Assembly (NCBI GenBank): GCA_000711775.1
Contig: ARYC01025379.1
Coordinates: 1-64,000, forward strand
Length of the DNA stretch: 64,000 bases
Direction: 5' to 3'
DNA from: Oxytricha trifallax
Lineage: Eukaryota; Ciliophora; Spirotrichea; Sporadotrichida; Oxytrichidae
Position 1 is the stretch's first letter. Each line of letters opens with the position of its first letter. The position numbers and the translations under genes are program-made. The notes under the pieces were generated by a model. The model did no database searches. It was not told where the DNA came from and was given only the letters and a program-made list of their open reading frames with translations. Positions 35,043-48,032 of the stretch are shown here, piece by piece.

Positions 35043-35840
35043 AAGCGAATTAAGTGATTTGAGAAAGGGTCTACATTATTAATCATAATTTTAATCCTAT
35101 AATGTGTAGTTCAGGTACTGTAATATACTCTTAAATGTCTCATAATCAGCTCCATTTCTTGCATCAAGATCATCATCATTTATAGTAATCGTGTAGAGAT
35201 CGGAGCACGGTCACATCTTCATGTCCGAAGCATCAATAAATGTTGTGTTGTAGGATCATACGCTCAAATCTCGGGCACATCTCGATTTAAGACTGCTGTT
35301 TTCACGATTAGTTGATTAGGCCATACTCCATTTTATTAGGTGAAATTTAAATAAATTTGAGATTTTAATAAATTAAATCTGACTCACTAAAACATTTTAA
35401 TTCTTAGTTATTAATGATAAATGTTTTGACTAATAAGTTTACTCTATGAAGAATTATTATTAGAGATGTCTTAATTAATTTAAAAATCATACTGATTAAT
35501 TAAGACTGAATCTGATTTAATTTATTAAAATCTCAAATTTATTTAAATTTCACCTAATAAAATGGAGTATGGCCTAATCAACTAATCGTGAAAACAGCAG
35601 TCTTAAATCGAGATGTGCCCGAGGTTTGAGCGTACGATCCTACAACACAATTTTTATTGATGCTTCGGACATGAAGATGTGACCGTGCTCCGATCTCTAC
35701 ATGATAACTATAAATGATGATGATCTTGATGCAAGAAATAGAGCTGAATATGAGACATTTAAGAGTATATTACAGTGCTTAAACTGCACATTATATGATT
35801 AAAATTATGTAGACCCTTTCTCAAATCACTTAATTCGCTT
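35043..35840. repeat. long foldback (inverted-repeat) element
   Basis: The left arm (about 35043-35388) and right arm (about 35500-35840) are inverted copies with only scattered differences, for example AAGCGAATTAAGTGATTTGA against its complement at the right edge, and GAGATCGGAGCACGGTCACA in both. The spacer is about 110 bp. Such foldback elements behave as non-autonomous transposons (MITE-like). Neither arm encodes a recognised protein. Confidence 0.85.
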
Positions 35841-35844
35841 TACT

Positions 35845-38800
35845 GTAAGTTGAAAGAAAATGTTAAACTGAGGAATTATTCCTATTAAATCTGATATAAT
35901 TGACTAAATCTCTATTAGAACTTCAAAAGTATATCTTGACTAAAAGTAGTTTTTTAACCTATCTAAAAATAGCTTAGCTAAATCATATTGTAGTGATTTA
36001 AGCAGTCTTAAAATTAATAATAATTATGATTGAAGGCAAAGCCAATTGTTTCTTTTCTCCTCTTAATTACAATTTAAGTGCTTTTTTGTCTTAGTCACTC
36101 TTATTAATATCTCAAATTTAATTAACTCAGGACATATCGTCAAGTTAACTAATTTTATTTGAAATTTTACACGTTATTATTCAGTTTAATCTACCATCCT
36201 TTTCATCTGTAACATATTTGTCTATTTGCTCATAGTTTTCCACTTACATCTTAAATTAATTATTAATAAATTTTTAATAAATTATTAATAAATATAATTA
36301 TAATTTAATTATTCCTTAATTGTGATGTTAAATTAACTAACTTTTATAAAATATAGATTATTTTCTTTAATAGTTATGATGTAGGGGTTAAAGTCAGTGT
36401 TATTCAAGTGTTTCTGCTTTGGTTCATTAACCTGCAAATGTTCAAAATTAATGTCAGAGCCTTGGCCACACTTAGAATCTAGACTTTTGATATTCATTTT
36501 AAATGCAGATAAGTAAATTGTCATGAATTTAATATGTAGTTGGAATAATTGTTTCATTAACTTGAGAAAATTTATACTTAATCGAACTACTTTTATTTTC
36601 CTTAATTTAAATTCTATTATCACTTAAAATTAAAATTATTAATTAATTCATTTTGTAGAAAGAATTTCAACTTAAGCAAATTTGGCAGCTTCATCACATC
36701 ATCTAGTACTACCATAGTTGCATTCAGCAATCGTGCTGAACACCATTTAGTGAGAAAATGCCAGGTAATTGCATTGAAAGCATCAAGCCAAGAAATTCAT
36801 AGAAGAACAATTTACTTAAATTTATGACTTAATTATCACAATTTCAATTAGTAAAAATAAAACATCTACCTATTATAAGATAATAATAAATTTTCTATAT
36901 AGTTTTTATTGATATATTTAATCTAGTGAATTCTATTGCATTCTAATGTTCATTCAATTGAATTAAAAGGAGTTTAAGCATTATATCCAATATAAATAAA
37001 TAATCGCATAAAAATAGATAATATTTCGTGTATTACAAACATTATTTAGTTTTAATTAACTACTTTTATTTTAAAAAATTAATATCCACACCTTTTTATT
37101 GAAATAAAATTAATTAATTAATCGAAAATTTAATTGTTTGCAATACATAAATGCCATATTTAATTAGACTATTAGGGCTAAAGTAAAGTTGAAATCTTTT
37201 TACTATTTAAAATACTGGGGGGGGGTTTACAATTTAATAATAATTCATTCTTAATCAATAATCGATGGGATATTCCTGAGGTATGAAGTAGTGTGACCCT
37301 ATCTAAAACATAAATAACTATCAACTAACCAATATGCCAATTAATAAACTCCTTTCCTTATCCACCTTATAGTGATTCTTCTAAATATCAAGAAGTTTTT
37401 CCAATGATTATTGAGACTATGCTGTGAATCAAAGCCTTTACTTCATCAATGATGTTGACATATTAAACACAACAATAACCATAAGTTAAGACTACACTAC
37501 TTAAAAAATTAAATTAAAATAATGGAAATGTCCTTTCGACTTTAAATGTTGTAATAACCTGAAACAGGATTATTAATGTCATCCTCCACGAATATTTAGT
37601 TGCCTATTCTCAAACAAACATTGAAACTATTATTAGCAATAGCATCTTATGTGTGCTAACATTAGGAACTTGAGAATATGCTTTTCCAACTGCATATGCT
37701 TCTTTAACAGCAATGTTAACCATAGAACTATTGTTTTCATTAATAATTAACAACTATGAACTTACAAATCACACTGTAGCTAAAATTAATCATTTCAAAG
37801 TAATTTATATGATTATAGCTCAAGAATCAGTTGTTTTCTTAAATTGGCAGTTTTTTTATACTAAATTAGTATAATTTTGTTTGAATAATCTTTTGCGTTG
37901 GTACAATGTACAAAGATTAAAATTTTCTAGTTAATAAAACAATACCTTAGAAATCTTATATCAAATTTTAAGTCATTATAAATTGTGAGAGACTAATAAT
38001 GGTAAAAATCTAAAATTAAAAATTTATAAAGGGTTTTAGGTATTTTATCAAAGAATAAATTCTATTGCATTTAAATCTATTAAATTATAATATTATTTAA
38101 CTAAACTTTTATAGTGAAGTATAAAAAACTAAAATTGGAGATTGTACAGAGTACATATTAATAGTTTTTAAAAGTTTGATGCAACTGCAATGATCATGGT
38201 GACGATTATCATAATGCAAACAAATCCATTAATATAATGAGGACGATGATTTAATAGTTCCTACATCTAAACTACATTAAGCAAGCTATCTCACAATGAC
38301 CTTAATACTATAAAAATTGATTGGGTGGTATACAAGTATATATCCTTTAGCCTTCATAAAATTAACAGTACAGTAATTAAGATTAACCACAAATATAGCA
38401 ATACTTTGAATGCAGAGACGTAAATTTTGAGAGGAGACCAATTTACTTTCTCATCACTCATAATGATTGAAAAAGCTGCAAGAATAAAAATGAGAGAGCA
38501 TGAAAAATGAGAATGAAGTTTTAAAAATGAGCAATTTTGTTCTAATTACAAAAAAGAAAATTTACTAAAGCTCAGGATGTTTTATCAGGAAGGTATTTTC
38601 TAGAGCAATACCACGTGGATCGATAGACTTATTAAAAGATAAATAGCATAAACTAATTAGATAGCTAAAAGCTTGAATTAAGAATCTATGGCAAGCCTTC
38701 TTTGACAACTTTAATGAGAGCTATTTAAAAGCCTCTGCTTTAACATCAAATAAATGTCTTTAAAATGCGAAACTTGCTATATTTTCAATCCGGGCAAGCC

Positions 38801-41685
38801 AAAATGCTAATTTAAGAATTAAGATTTACTTAAGAATAAGTTGCTAATCAAACAAAAATACAGAACTCAAATTTTGAGATCAACTTCAAATCCACAATTT
38901 CTATTTAGAATATTATAATCACTTGCTTTTAATTTGAGTAAAATATTAAGAGCAGCACTTTTAGCTTTAGTTTGCTTTAAACCAATCTATATGTGAAAAT
39001 TAAGTGTGGAGAATATGAATTAATAACATAGGTTGAAATCCTTTAATCACTCATCAGAAGTAGTCATTTTAATTAAAAACAAAATTTTCAACATAAAATT
39101 AGCAACCACTTACCTCACATAACTAAAATTTAGGAATATAAGAATCTTTGATTCTAATTCAGATAATTCAGAATTTACTATTACAATATGCTAAAATTGT
39201 GCCTAATTTCAAAGGGATATAAAATAAATAGAGAGTTCATCTACTATTTTAAATGGATGAATTTAATTATACGAATGAAATGAGTAGTGTGAAATTATTA
39301 TAATAATTGTAATTATAAAATTTAAGATAATCTTCATTTAAGTTCGTTATCTACAAACTAATTTAAAACATCTGAAGCAAAGGGATAGACATTCTATTCA
39401 CTACAAATTAAGGGGGAGAATTATTTTTAGAGGTCTTTTTTTTAAAAATTCTATGCAAGTATATAACAGCTATTATTATTCATTATAAAAATATATTTAT
39501 TCTTCACGAAATTTAAATCATATTCTCTTATTATAGAAATGTCTTTGTAACAAATATTTTAATGTCAAGAATTTTAAATATTAAAAAAAAGATAACATTA
39601 TGTTAATAAGGATTTACTAATTTAATTCTAATAATTAAATTAATGGCTGTTATTTAGAGTATATATTTCTTTTAAAAATATCAAAATTTTATAATATTTT
39701 TTGCTTATAACTTCTTGTGGTAGGATTGGGTTCCCTCTTGCTCATATATCAACCATATTACGTTTTGCATATATTACATAATACTTAAATTTAGCTTATC
39801 ATTAGGAGCATTTATTAGTAAATTTTATCAATATAATACGTGCTGCGAATTTTGAATACTCTTTATGCTTGTACATTTGAATAAATTTATAAATGCGCAT
39901 GACAGTCAAATTGCAAATAAGATGTACAAAATTATCAAAGCGATAAATCACTTATTTAATACGCAATCATTAAGAAAAATTTTCCTTCACGTTTCTTTAG
40001 AAAATAGGTAATAAAGGAGTTTTATCAATTTTATTCATAACATAAACTTAACTTTTTTGTAACAGTTTTTCACTTGCAATTAGAGCATCATTCTTTCATA
40101 ATGACTAGAAGTAGTGACTGATTAAATCAATTTAGCTAGATGTTATATCAAACATCAGTCTCTAATTTTGCTTTTTTATTTGCAATGGAGTCAAATCATC
40201 CAATAAATTGCTGAGTGTATTTATGTTATCCGTTTAAAATAATCCAATACGAGTTGCTCTGCCAATTTTTTTCCTGAATAATTTCCACGCATTCAAAACT
40301 TACGCTGAGCATGTAGCATATCTCTTTACAAACACAATAAATAGCGACATCCTTGATTTTTTACATCTTACCCTTAGTTTTTAATTGCCTAATTAAAATA
40401 AAATTTAAAAGCATTACCTTGTTTTTTTAAGTTGAAACTAGAATTCCTGCTTGATTTTGAATTTTGTGCTAAACTAGTAAGTGATTGTTTAATAATCAAC
40501 TCAAAGAAAATATAAAACGAGTAATAGCTTTGGTTTATACTGCACATGTAAAAATACTTGCACTTAGAGAAGCTAAAATCCGAATTTGGTTTCACTCCAT
40601 TTCTTGGTCATAAAATTTTATAATTTTAGGTTCCAATTATAAACGCTACTGTTGCTCAAGATATAACCATGCAATCAATTACAGTTTTAGCTGCCGTAAA
40701 ACATTTTCATCTGTTAGTTTTAGTAGAAGTGAACAATTTTATGAATGTATGCTTAGGATAGGATTGGTGGCAAACACAAGTATTATTGAATCACAAGAGC
40801 GCAAAGAATCACAGAACTGTTTAATTCCAATAACTTTAATAAAATACTTATTGGAAGAAACAACTCCAGGAAATCTAAGAGTCATTACTTCATTATCTCA
40901 GATTATTTCTGATAAAATTTTATACCAATATGGTATGAATTTCTATTGTAATAAGATCTCAAAAATGAATTTAAATTGAGCATAAAGATAATGTTGCCAC
41001 TCATCCATCAATTTCTCTTTCATGTCTTATTATATTCACAATTTTAATTAATTAAAATGATTAATGAGTAATCTCAGAATTAAATTTAACATATCACTTT
41101 TTATAATTATGCATGAATGAATTTTTGAAATTCAAGAACTATTTAAAAAATAAATTAGAAACTGAACTAATTTACACATTATTAAATTAAAAATGGAAAA
41201 ATCAGATGGCACTAATCTCTCTGCAAATCAAGTAAATATTTCTCATTTTTTTTCTAATTTCTTCATAATTTTTATTATGCCTATAGCATTTCATTCATAA
41301 TTTTAGATATTATTTCTGTTAAATAAACTATCTCTTTAGATAAATATCGCTAGTATTTGAGTATTTTCTTTAAAATAGGAAGTGCGTTAGTTATATTAGG
41401 GAGAGACACTGCTTTTACATTATTGTGAATTTTTCAAATAAACTTGGTCCATCACTTATAAAGCCAACATAATAGTTGTTCGCTAAAACAGAACTTATTA
41501 GGAAAATAAGTTTATATTAATTTTCACAAAAATTAAATGAAATACGATTAGTATTCCATTGTGCATAAATGTATATTTTTTTCGGATTATTTAGCAATTT
41601 AAGCATACTATAATAAATTTGCTTAGTTTTTTTATTTTAATCACTGTTATTATTTATTTTGAGTTTATTTTTTCCTAACATTTTA
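35845..41685. other. AT-rich DNA, no confident gene
   Basis: About 5.8 kb of AT-rich DNA. Chance-length frames occur, for example minus 36333-36623 (ending DINFEHLQVNEPKQKHLNNT) and plus 40749-40979 (LIPITLIKYLLEETTPGNL). They look mildly protein-like but have no motif or neighbour support. A nine-G run interrupts at 37217. Confidence 0.45.
37217..37225 (+). repeat. G9 run
   Basis: Nine consecutive G (ACTGGGGGGGGGTTTAC) in DNA that is otherwise about three-quarters A/T; no second G tract is close by. Confidence 0.8.
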
Positions 41686-41689
41686 TATT

Positions 41690-42210
41690 TTATCAATATT
41701 AAAATCAAACCATCAATCTTAGTCGTGACGTAGAAGTATCTGAGTGAGTTGACGTGGTAAGTTGTGAAATCTAAGAACTCCGAAAAATCACCTCGCCTCC
41801 ATTCCACTTCACCCTGTTACCGAGATGCATACTAGATAAGAGCCTAGCGAACTAGGAGTATCCCCCGCAGAGCTCGCAGAGATCCGCTTCCTGTAGACAA
41901 TTAAGGGGAGGACAAAAGAAAACTTATACCAGGTTACACCGCTGCTGAGATAGTAGTCTCTGACTTTCGCTATGCTAGCCTTAATTACCCGACCTGGTGT
42001 GGGAGGAAAATCATTATCGTTGGCTTCTATGGTTCTCGTCTTCTCACTTTTGATGGCTGAGCACCGCCTTCATCCTGCTCCCTATTACTTAGGAAGCTGA
42101 ACTCATGCCAGGTAGCTCATCTAATGCAGGGAACTGACAGATTGAACCACGCAGACTGACCCCTAATGCAGTAAACCCAGCAACCCCCTGCCTACCCTCA
42201 GCAGGCCTTA
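41690..42210 (-). mobile_element. SINE-like interspersed repeat, copy B (inverted, 5'-truncated)
   Basis: Read on the minus strand it carries the same ordered landmarks as copies A and C: AAGGCCTGCTGAG, GGTTCAATCTGTCAG, GAGCAGGATGAAGG, AAGTGAGAAGACG, CACGTCAACTCACTCAGATA and a terminal GATGGTTTGATTTTA. The 5' stem region of copies A and C is missing beyond about 42210, which is the pattern of 5' truncation expected for a retroposed element. A segment near 41790-41900 (GAACTAGGAGTATCCCCCGC on the plus strand) has no counterpart in the other copies. Confidence 0.65.
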
Positions 42211-42214
42211 TTAA

Positions 42215-43735
42215 AAGAAATGAAAATATTAATAATATATTTTTAGAGAATCCCTGGAGCTCTTTATCAATTTTTAATTTAAATTTTTCGCATTTCAATT
42301 ATACTTGCTTAATATAATAAAATATATTGTAAACAAATATGATAGTCATTCAATTAAAGTACCTTTCTTAAATAAATAAATTTAAGAACAATAAAATTAC
42401 ATTCTATATTAATTAAATTGTCAAAGATCGTCATATAATATATTGCTCAAATAAAGTAAATTTATTATTCAGTTAAAACATATTTTTAAATATTTATACT
42501 TTAATAATTATATTCTTTTTAATTATTATTACATTAAAATAAAAATTCATCATAAAGAGTAATATTAACAAGCTTTAGTATTCTCTTTCATAAGTGTTTC
42601 TTCGAATAATACTAGCAATGAATTTCATTATTTGTTTAGAAATGGGATATTTCGGCACCAAAAAGTACTATTATTGCTTTACAGCGGTACTTAATGAAAA
42701 TAGATGTTCTTGATTTTTATTTTGTAAATTTTGAAATAAAAATATCCAAAAAATGGTAGCTTAGTTAAATCATAATTTGTATTTATTAATGAAATTAAAA
42801 TTCTTTTTATCAAAATTAATTTCAATATATTAATAAATTCATTAATCTATATATTGCTAAAAGGCAAGCTGGTAAAGCTGCAAATTTCGACTCATTTATA
42901 ATGGACGGACCTGAAAACTAAATATTTTATCTTAAAATCCTTAAAACTATTATAATACAAATTTAAAATGTATATTTTCCATTCAATCTATAAATAATTA
43001 AACCCGCATCTTTGCTATGGTTCAAATTAATGTGAAACAATCATAAATAGACATTTGTAAAAATTTAATCTTAAAAATTTGAGAATAATTATTAAACATT
43101 TTAGAAAATCTTGGTAATTTTTACAATAATATTGCTTTAAATTCAAGTCATAGTACTAATGTGTACTTATATTATTACACTTACATTTAAATTAATTTAC
43201 AAGATGTGGTAAGTGTAATTTGGATATTGTATAATAATCATATTTTTTGAGTAATTCAAAACTTTAAATTTCAATTTTTTCGATGTATTGCTGATATCCA
43301 TATCATAGAAATATAAAATCAGATTCAAAAAAACTGCAAACATCAAAAAGTTAGAAACTGAGCGGGAATTTGCGAAATATTAAATACTCTTTCTTCAGAT
43401 AATATTTTAAACAAAGTATTATTTTGTAGCTAAAGTTAAATCGAATTGTCAAGGACTTCTTAAAAGAATTCTAAGGCTCTTAATTCTTGGTGACCACAAA
43501 TAAATGTCATCTATATGATATATATTTTAAGTTTATACAAAAAAGTACAATCTTAAGAAACCATTTTCCAATATCGAATATTCTTCTAGAACTTAGAGTA
43601 CCTTTTAATAGGAGGCATGTACTACATGTAAAATTTTAATGATTATTATTATTAAATTAAGTAGCATGAACTTATAGGTCTGAGTAAATATGTTTAATAA
43701 AATTTGACTATCTAGTGTATTATTTGAAATTCTTT
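42215..43735. other. AT-rich DNA without a recognisable gene
   Basis: No motif or repeat was recognised. Confidence 0.5.
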
Positions 43736-43975
43736 TCAAATTTTCATATTTATTCTGAAAATAAGAATTCTTTCTTTATACAAAGTGACACATTTAAATA
43801 TAATTTTCCTGCTATTCATGATAATAAATAAAATTATAATGGTTGAAATGAGATCAAATTTTTGATTATATAATGTAAGTGCAGAAGTGTTTGATAAATT
43901 TGCATATTGATCTCTTGGATATAGCATGTCCATTTCAAAAGACTGTCCTTTAACAAGTTTAACCAATTCATGCAC
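43736..43975 (-). other. open frame, possibly a coding remnant
   Basis: The frame begins MHELVKLVKGQSFEMDMLYP and continues QYANLSNTSALTLYNQKFD. This is more protein-like than typical AT-rich frames, and it then becomes hydrophobic. Upstream minus-strand text near 44000-44070 (TYDTNAASRDIPNLKF) may belong with it across a TGA. The family is not recognised. It directly adjoins the foldback repeat at 44088. Confidence 0.25.
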
Positions 43976-44087
43976 TTGATTGTTTCGAACAGAATGCTGC
44001 CCTCAGCATTTCGAAGGATAGAATTTTAAATTTGGTATATCTCTGGATGCAGCATTTGTATCATATGTCTTAAGTTTTATATTTAAG

Positions 44088-44785
44088 CATACTTGCATCG
44101 TTGGGAAATAAAGACCCAATATTCAATCGAATTATACAAAGGTCTAGGACCAATATTTTTTAAGTAAAAGAATGCTATCTCCATTTTTGTAAACAGTTGT
44201 ATTTATGAATATATCTCCTAACTAGATTTGAATTACATTAATGCGGAGTTCTCCATCCACAGGCAGGTTCATGGACTTGTTTTAAAACATAATTTATTAT
44301 TTAAACAAATGTAATTGTCAGACTTAAAATGAGAAGTTCCATTTAGAATAATATCTTAGTCGCTTAAGCTTTAAAATAGTAACATGCCGGATTTCACTTT
44401 AACTATTTATGAGTTTTTCGCATTTTTCTTCATTTTTAAGTATGGGAAAAATTTCACTACCGACTTGTGAAAAAATCCCTCAATAGAAAGGAGAGTAATT
44501 TTAAAATTTGAAATTTTGCAATTTCTATTATATTATCATTTTTAAGTTTGACAATTACATTTGTTATAATAATAAATTATATTTGAAAACAAGTCCATGA
44601 ACCTGCCTGTGGATGGAGAACTCTGCATTAATGTAATTCAAATCTAGTGAGGATCTAATATTCATAAATATGACTGTTCACAAAAATGGAGATCTCATTC
44701 GATTACTGGAAAAATGCTTTTTCTAGACATTTACACCCTGCGATTGAAAGATTGGGTGTTTGTTATCCACCGTTGCAAGGATGCT
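44088..44785. repeat. foldback element with diverged arms
   Basis: The left arm (about 44088-44340) and right arm (about 44525-44785) are inverted copies. The core match is long and nearly exact (TGAATTACATTAATGC, CCACAGGCAGGTTCATGG), while the outer parts have drifted (AGCATACTTGCATCG against AGCATCCTTGCAACG). The spacer is about 185 bp. It looks older than the 35-kb foldback. Confidence 0.8.
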
Positions 44786-44820
44786 AAATTAAAAAACCGG
44801 AAATTTATGAAACCAAAGCT

Positions 44821-44955
44821 GGATTCGAATAAAGTTTGCATATGATAAATCCACTTTTTAGAAATTTTTACATCCTAAACCATTTTTTGTTGACTTTCAA
44901 ACCAACAAACATATTCTTATAGAACATAAATATCACCTATTTGGCTTAGATAAAA
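44821..44955 (+). repeat. dispersed repeat, copy 1 (second copy at 59041)
   Basis: Shares ordered blocks with 59041-59184: TCGA(G)AATAAAGTTT, GATAAATCCACTTTT, CCTAAACC(A)TTTTTTGTTGA, TATAGAACATAA and GGCTTAGATA. It is of medium similarity, with small indels. It lies just outside the right arm of the foldback and may be part of the same element family. Confidence 0.7.
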
Positions 44956-45421
44956 CCCCCAGACTAGTTATTTAAAAATGTGGGTGAAGATCAAAATTAA
45001 ATAAATTAGTATACTAAATTTTATTGTATTTAACTTTTAATGAAGTATTTTACTTTGGTAATTTTACTATTCCTATACATTTGCATCTTTTCATCACAAT
45101 TTTTATAGTTTGGGTTCAACCGTTTTCCTATGATCGGAACTTAAGATGCCCTACATTACCTTCTTGAAGTTTGCTTTTGTAATGGTATTTTTGAATTTCT
45201 GAAAGAAGTCTAGTGAATCTTTGAGGAGTCTTGAATGAGCTGTGATAGATGTTGAAGAGTTACTATTCAACCGATTGGTAATTCTGTTTCATGTGTTATT
45301 GAACCTTCTTATTAATTTAGTTTTAATCGTGCAGGCTGCCTTTGTCAATGAAGTCTTTTTTCACAAATTTTTCATAGAATCTTCTAGATATGCTCAATTC
45401 AAAGCGCTATCTTTGTTTCAT

Positions 45422-47160
45422 TCACTTAATATTCTAGAATATCTTTCAGATAATACTTTATTGTAGGAAGCTCTTATAAATTTTTGCAGATCATTCTTGA
45501 ATTCATCTATTTTCTAAACAATGTTATAATACTCTTGGATATAATTAGATTGCCAGTCACACTCAGTAAACTCTTGATTCAAGAAAAACTTCACCTTTTT
45601 CAACTTTGCATTGACTTCACTTGCCTTCTATGTCTGTTTCCTCTAAGCCTATTAGACAATAAAGCTCTAGTCCTAGGTTTTGAGTGGGCCTGCTGCATTA
45701 TTTCTTTTAGATATTACCTTCTTCACTAGACAAATTTTATCCCTTGACTCTGTTCTTTGCATTCGCATATTCTCTTTTTGTTTCTGCTAATTTTTGGAGG
45801 TCGTTGTTTCCCTTATCCTGTTCTTTAGTAAAGACCACCTATGTTAGCTCAAATACTTCTTAAATATTTCCTTCATATTTTCAGGAGGATTTTCAACCAT
45901 TAGTTCAACAATATGTAGTTGCTCGACGTCATTAAGCTATTAGTATACTTTTCCATTGTCATTCTTAATTTCAATTGGACCAACCTCATCAGAGTCCATG
46001 ATGTACCATTTTGTATCAACTTTAATATATGCTCCGTAATGCAACTCAATTTCAAGAAAGATCCCAGTATTCATGTAGTAGTCTGGCTCTGTTTATATTT
46101 GGAAATAAGCTCTGTCTTAGTTGAGTAACTGTGTGCTTATATAATCATATAGATAGATGTGCCATCAGATCTAGTAATATTCAAGTCATGGAACATAAAT
46201 AATGTAGGTTAATTAAAGTATTGTAACATTCTCTTGCATCGTAGTTGTTAAGAATTTTCCTGAAGTTTTTAAAGCCAACTCTATATTTATACAGAAATTC
46301 TGGCTTTATTGTTTTCGTCAGATGGCATCTTGATTAATAAAGGCTCACAAATTTCTAACTGAATCAAACAGAGGGCCCTCCATATGGTTGCCTGAAGAGC
46401 TTATTTAGAAGGAGCTGTTTGACATTCTAGTAGATTGGATTGCACTCAATTTTTTATACAATTGTTTTTAATTGACTAGAAATGAATTGATCTTTCATCT
46501 CCACAAACACTTATGTATAATCAATGTTTTCATCTTTATTTTATCCAGCATATGTGCACTACTTTATGTATTCGGTGAAATCGATAGCAGAATTTTCCTA
46601 ATAACTTTTCATCCTCTCAATTGCATCAAGATCGCTTTCATTTTTGCAAAATTAATGTAATCTCAATTGAATGTCCTAAATTATACTCTGGCCCATGAAC
46701 TTCCTCATTTATTCCTAGCGGAAATTTCAGCTTTCCATCTGTTTAAATTTTTTCAATTAGACTTTTTTCTAATCAACTCATCAACCTCTTCATCAAGCTT
46801 AAGATCGAGCATTTCTTGGGCATATCTGTTAATTCTAGATTCCAAGCCGTTTATTATACCTCTTAAGATTCATGGAAACTGTATTTCTTTTCAATGTAAT
46901 TTTTGGCTTTAGTTTTGATAGATAAACCTTCTAAATTACAGGAATAAATCCAAGCAACCTTCTAGCCACTATCTGTTTAATACTGAACTTTGAACTTAAC
47001 ACTCTTCTTTGCGTAATCTACCTTAGCATCTTGAATCTCGTCAATATCTTGTTAGGGCTCTGATATAGTTTCTTCTTTAATAACTTTGAAATCCTTGAGA
47101 GCAGATTGTCAAAAATCAGGTTGAAGTTTTTACATTTTCAATGTTTGTTTGATTATTTTA
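45422..47160 (-). pseudogene. degenerate gene; possible ubiquitin-protease-like segment
   Basis: Minus-strand text is clearly coding-like with TAA/TAG as Gln but passes through several frames above 46164. Upstream pieces include AKVDYAKKSVKFKVQY near 46990 and ESRINRYAQEMLDLKLDEEV near 46800. The longest clean frame is 46164-45422 (about 247 codons to TGA). It carries DRAYFQIQTEPDYYMNTGIF, then IELHYGAYIKVDTKWYIMDS, then a Lys/Gln-rich helical tail. HYGAYIKVDTKWYIMDSDEV resembles the C-terminal His-box of ubiquitin-specific proteases (GHYVAYIK...WYLFDD). The Cys box was not found, so the assignment is tentative. The opposite-strand frames in the same place are leucine-rich shadows. Confidence 0.45.
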
Positions 47161-47164
47161 AATA

Positions 47165-48030
47165 ATAATTTATTTTGATAAATCAAGAAAAGATTCAAAA
47201 GTCTTTAAACAGCAAATTTTTTAAAACTCGCTTTCACACTTATATTCTTATAACATTAAATATTCAAATATGACTTGTTGTAGAGTAATTCCAATTCTTC
47301 AAAATCATACCAACTAACTAAACGGCTTATTCGAAAGCCCAAAGCTTACACATGAGTTTCAATTCCCCAGGCAGGTAAGTAATTGCATTTTGGTGAGATA
47401 ACTAACAACAGAATTTGCCCAAGCTCCGTAATGTTCAAAGATATTGGGTAACTTAGAAATTTTAATCTAGCTTTTATACATCTCTTAGACTCAGGTGATT
47501 GAAGGAAGATATAGGCGCTCTGATGTAAGTCACTGAGTAAAATTACTTAGAATTGCCAGTGAATGATTAAATAATCAAAAATTGTTATTTAATATATTTT
47601 AGCATAATATATTTAAAAATCTATTATGCTTGAGTAAGAGGAATAGTTGAGTATTAATAAAATATTAAATATGGCCTAAGTTTTTCATAAAAGATAAGTT
47701 AAATTTCAACAATGCAAAGTAAATAATATTCTAATTATTACTTCTACCAATAATAAATGTCTATGAATTAATTAATATAATATATTGGATGAGATCATTA
47801 GGTATAATATGTATAAATAAGAATGAAAAAAATTAACTTTAATATTTTATAAAAAATAATTAATAAATCTATACGAGGTAACTTAAAAAGGTTTTTTTGA
47901 CTTAGCTTGTAAATTTCATTTTATTAAAATTAATAATTATAATAAATCTATATTCTTGAATATTAATATATATTCTGGCCAATTTTTGAATATTTACAAA
48001 CTCGTAGGCATCTCATTTGAAGTTTTTGAA
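47165..48030. other. AT-rich DNA without a recognisable gene
   Basis: No motif seen; immediately downstream of the interrupted transposase at 48033. Confidence 0.5.
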
Positions 48031-48032
48031 GC

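Noticed and set aside
45242-46912. A series of plus-strand open frames (45242, 45484, 45919, 46472, 46667)
   Set aside because: They are leucine/phenylalanine-rich mirror frames of the minus-strand gene, which has charged, protein-like text and a possible USP motif.
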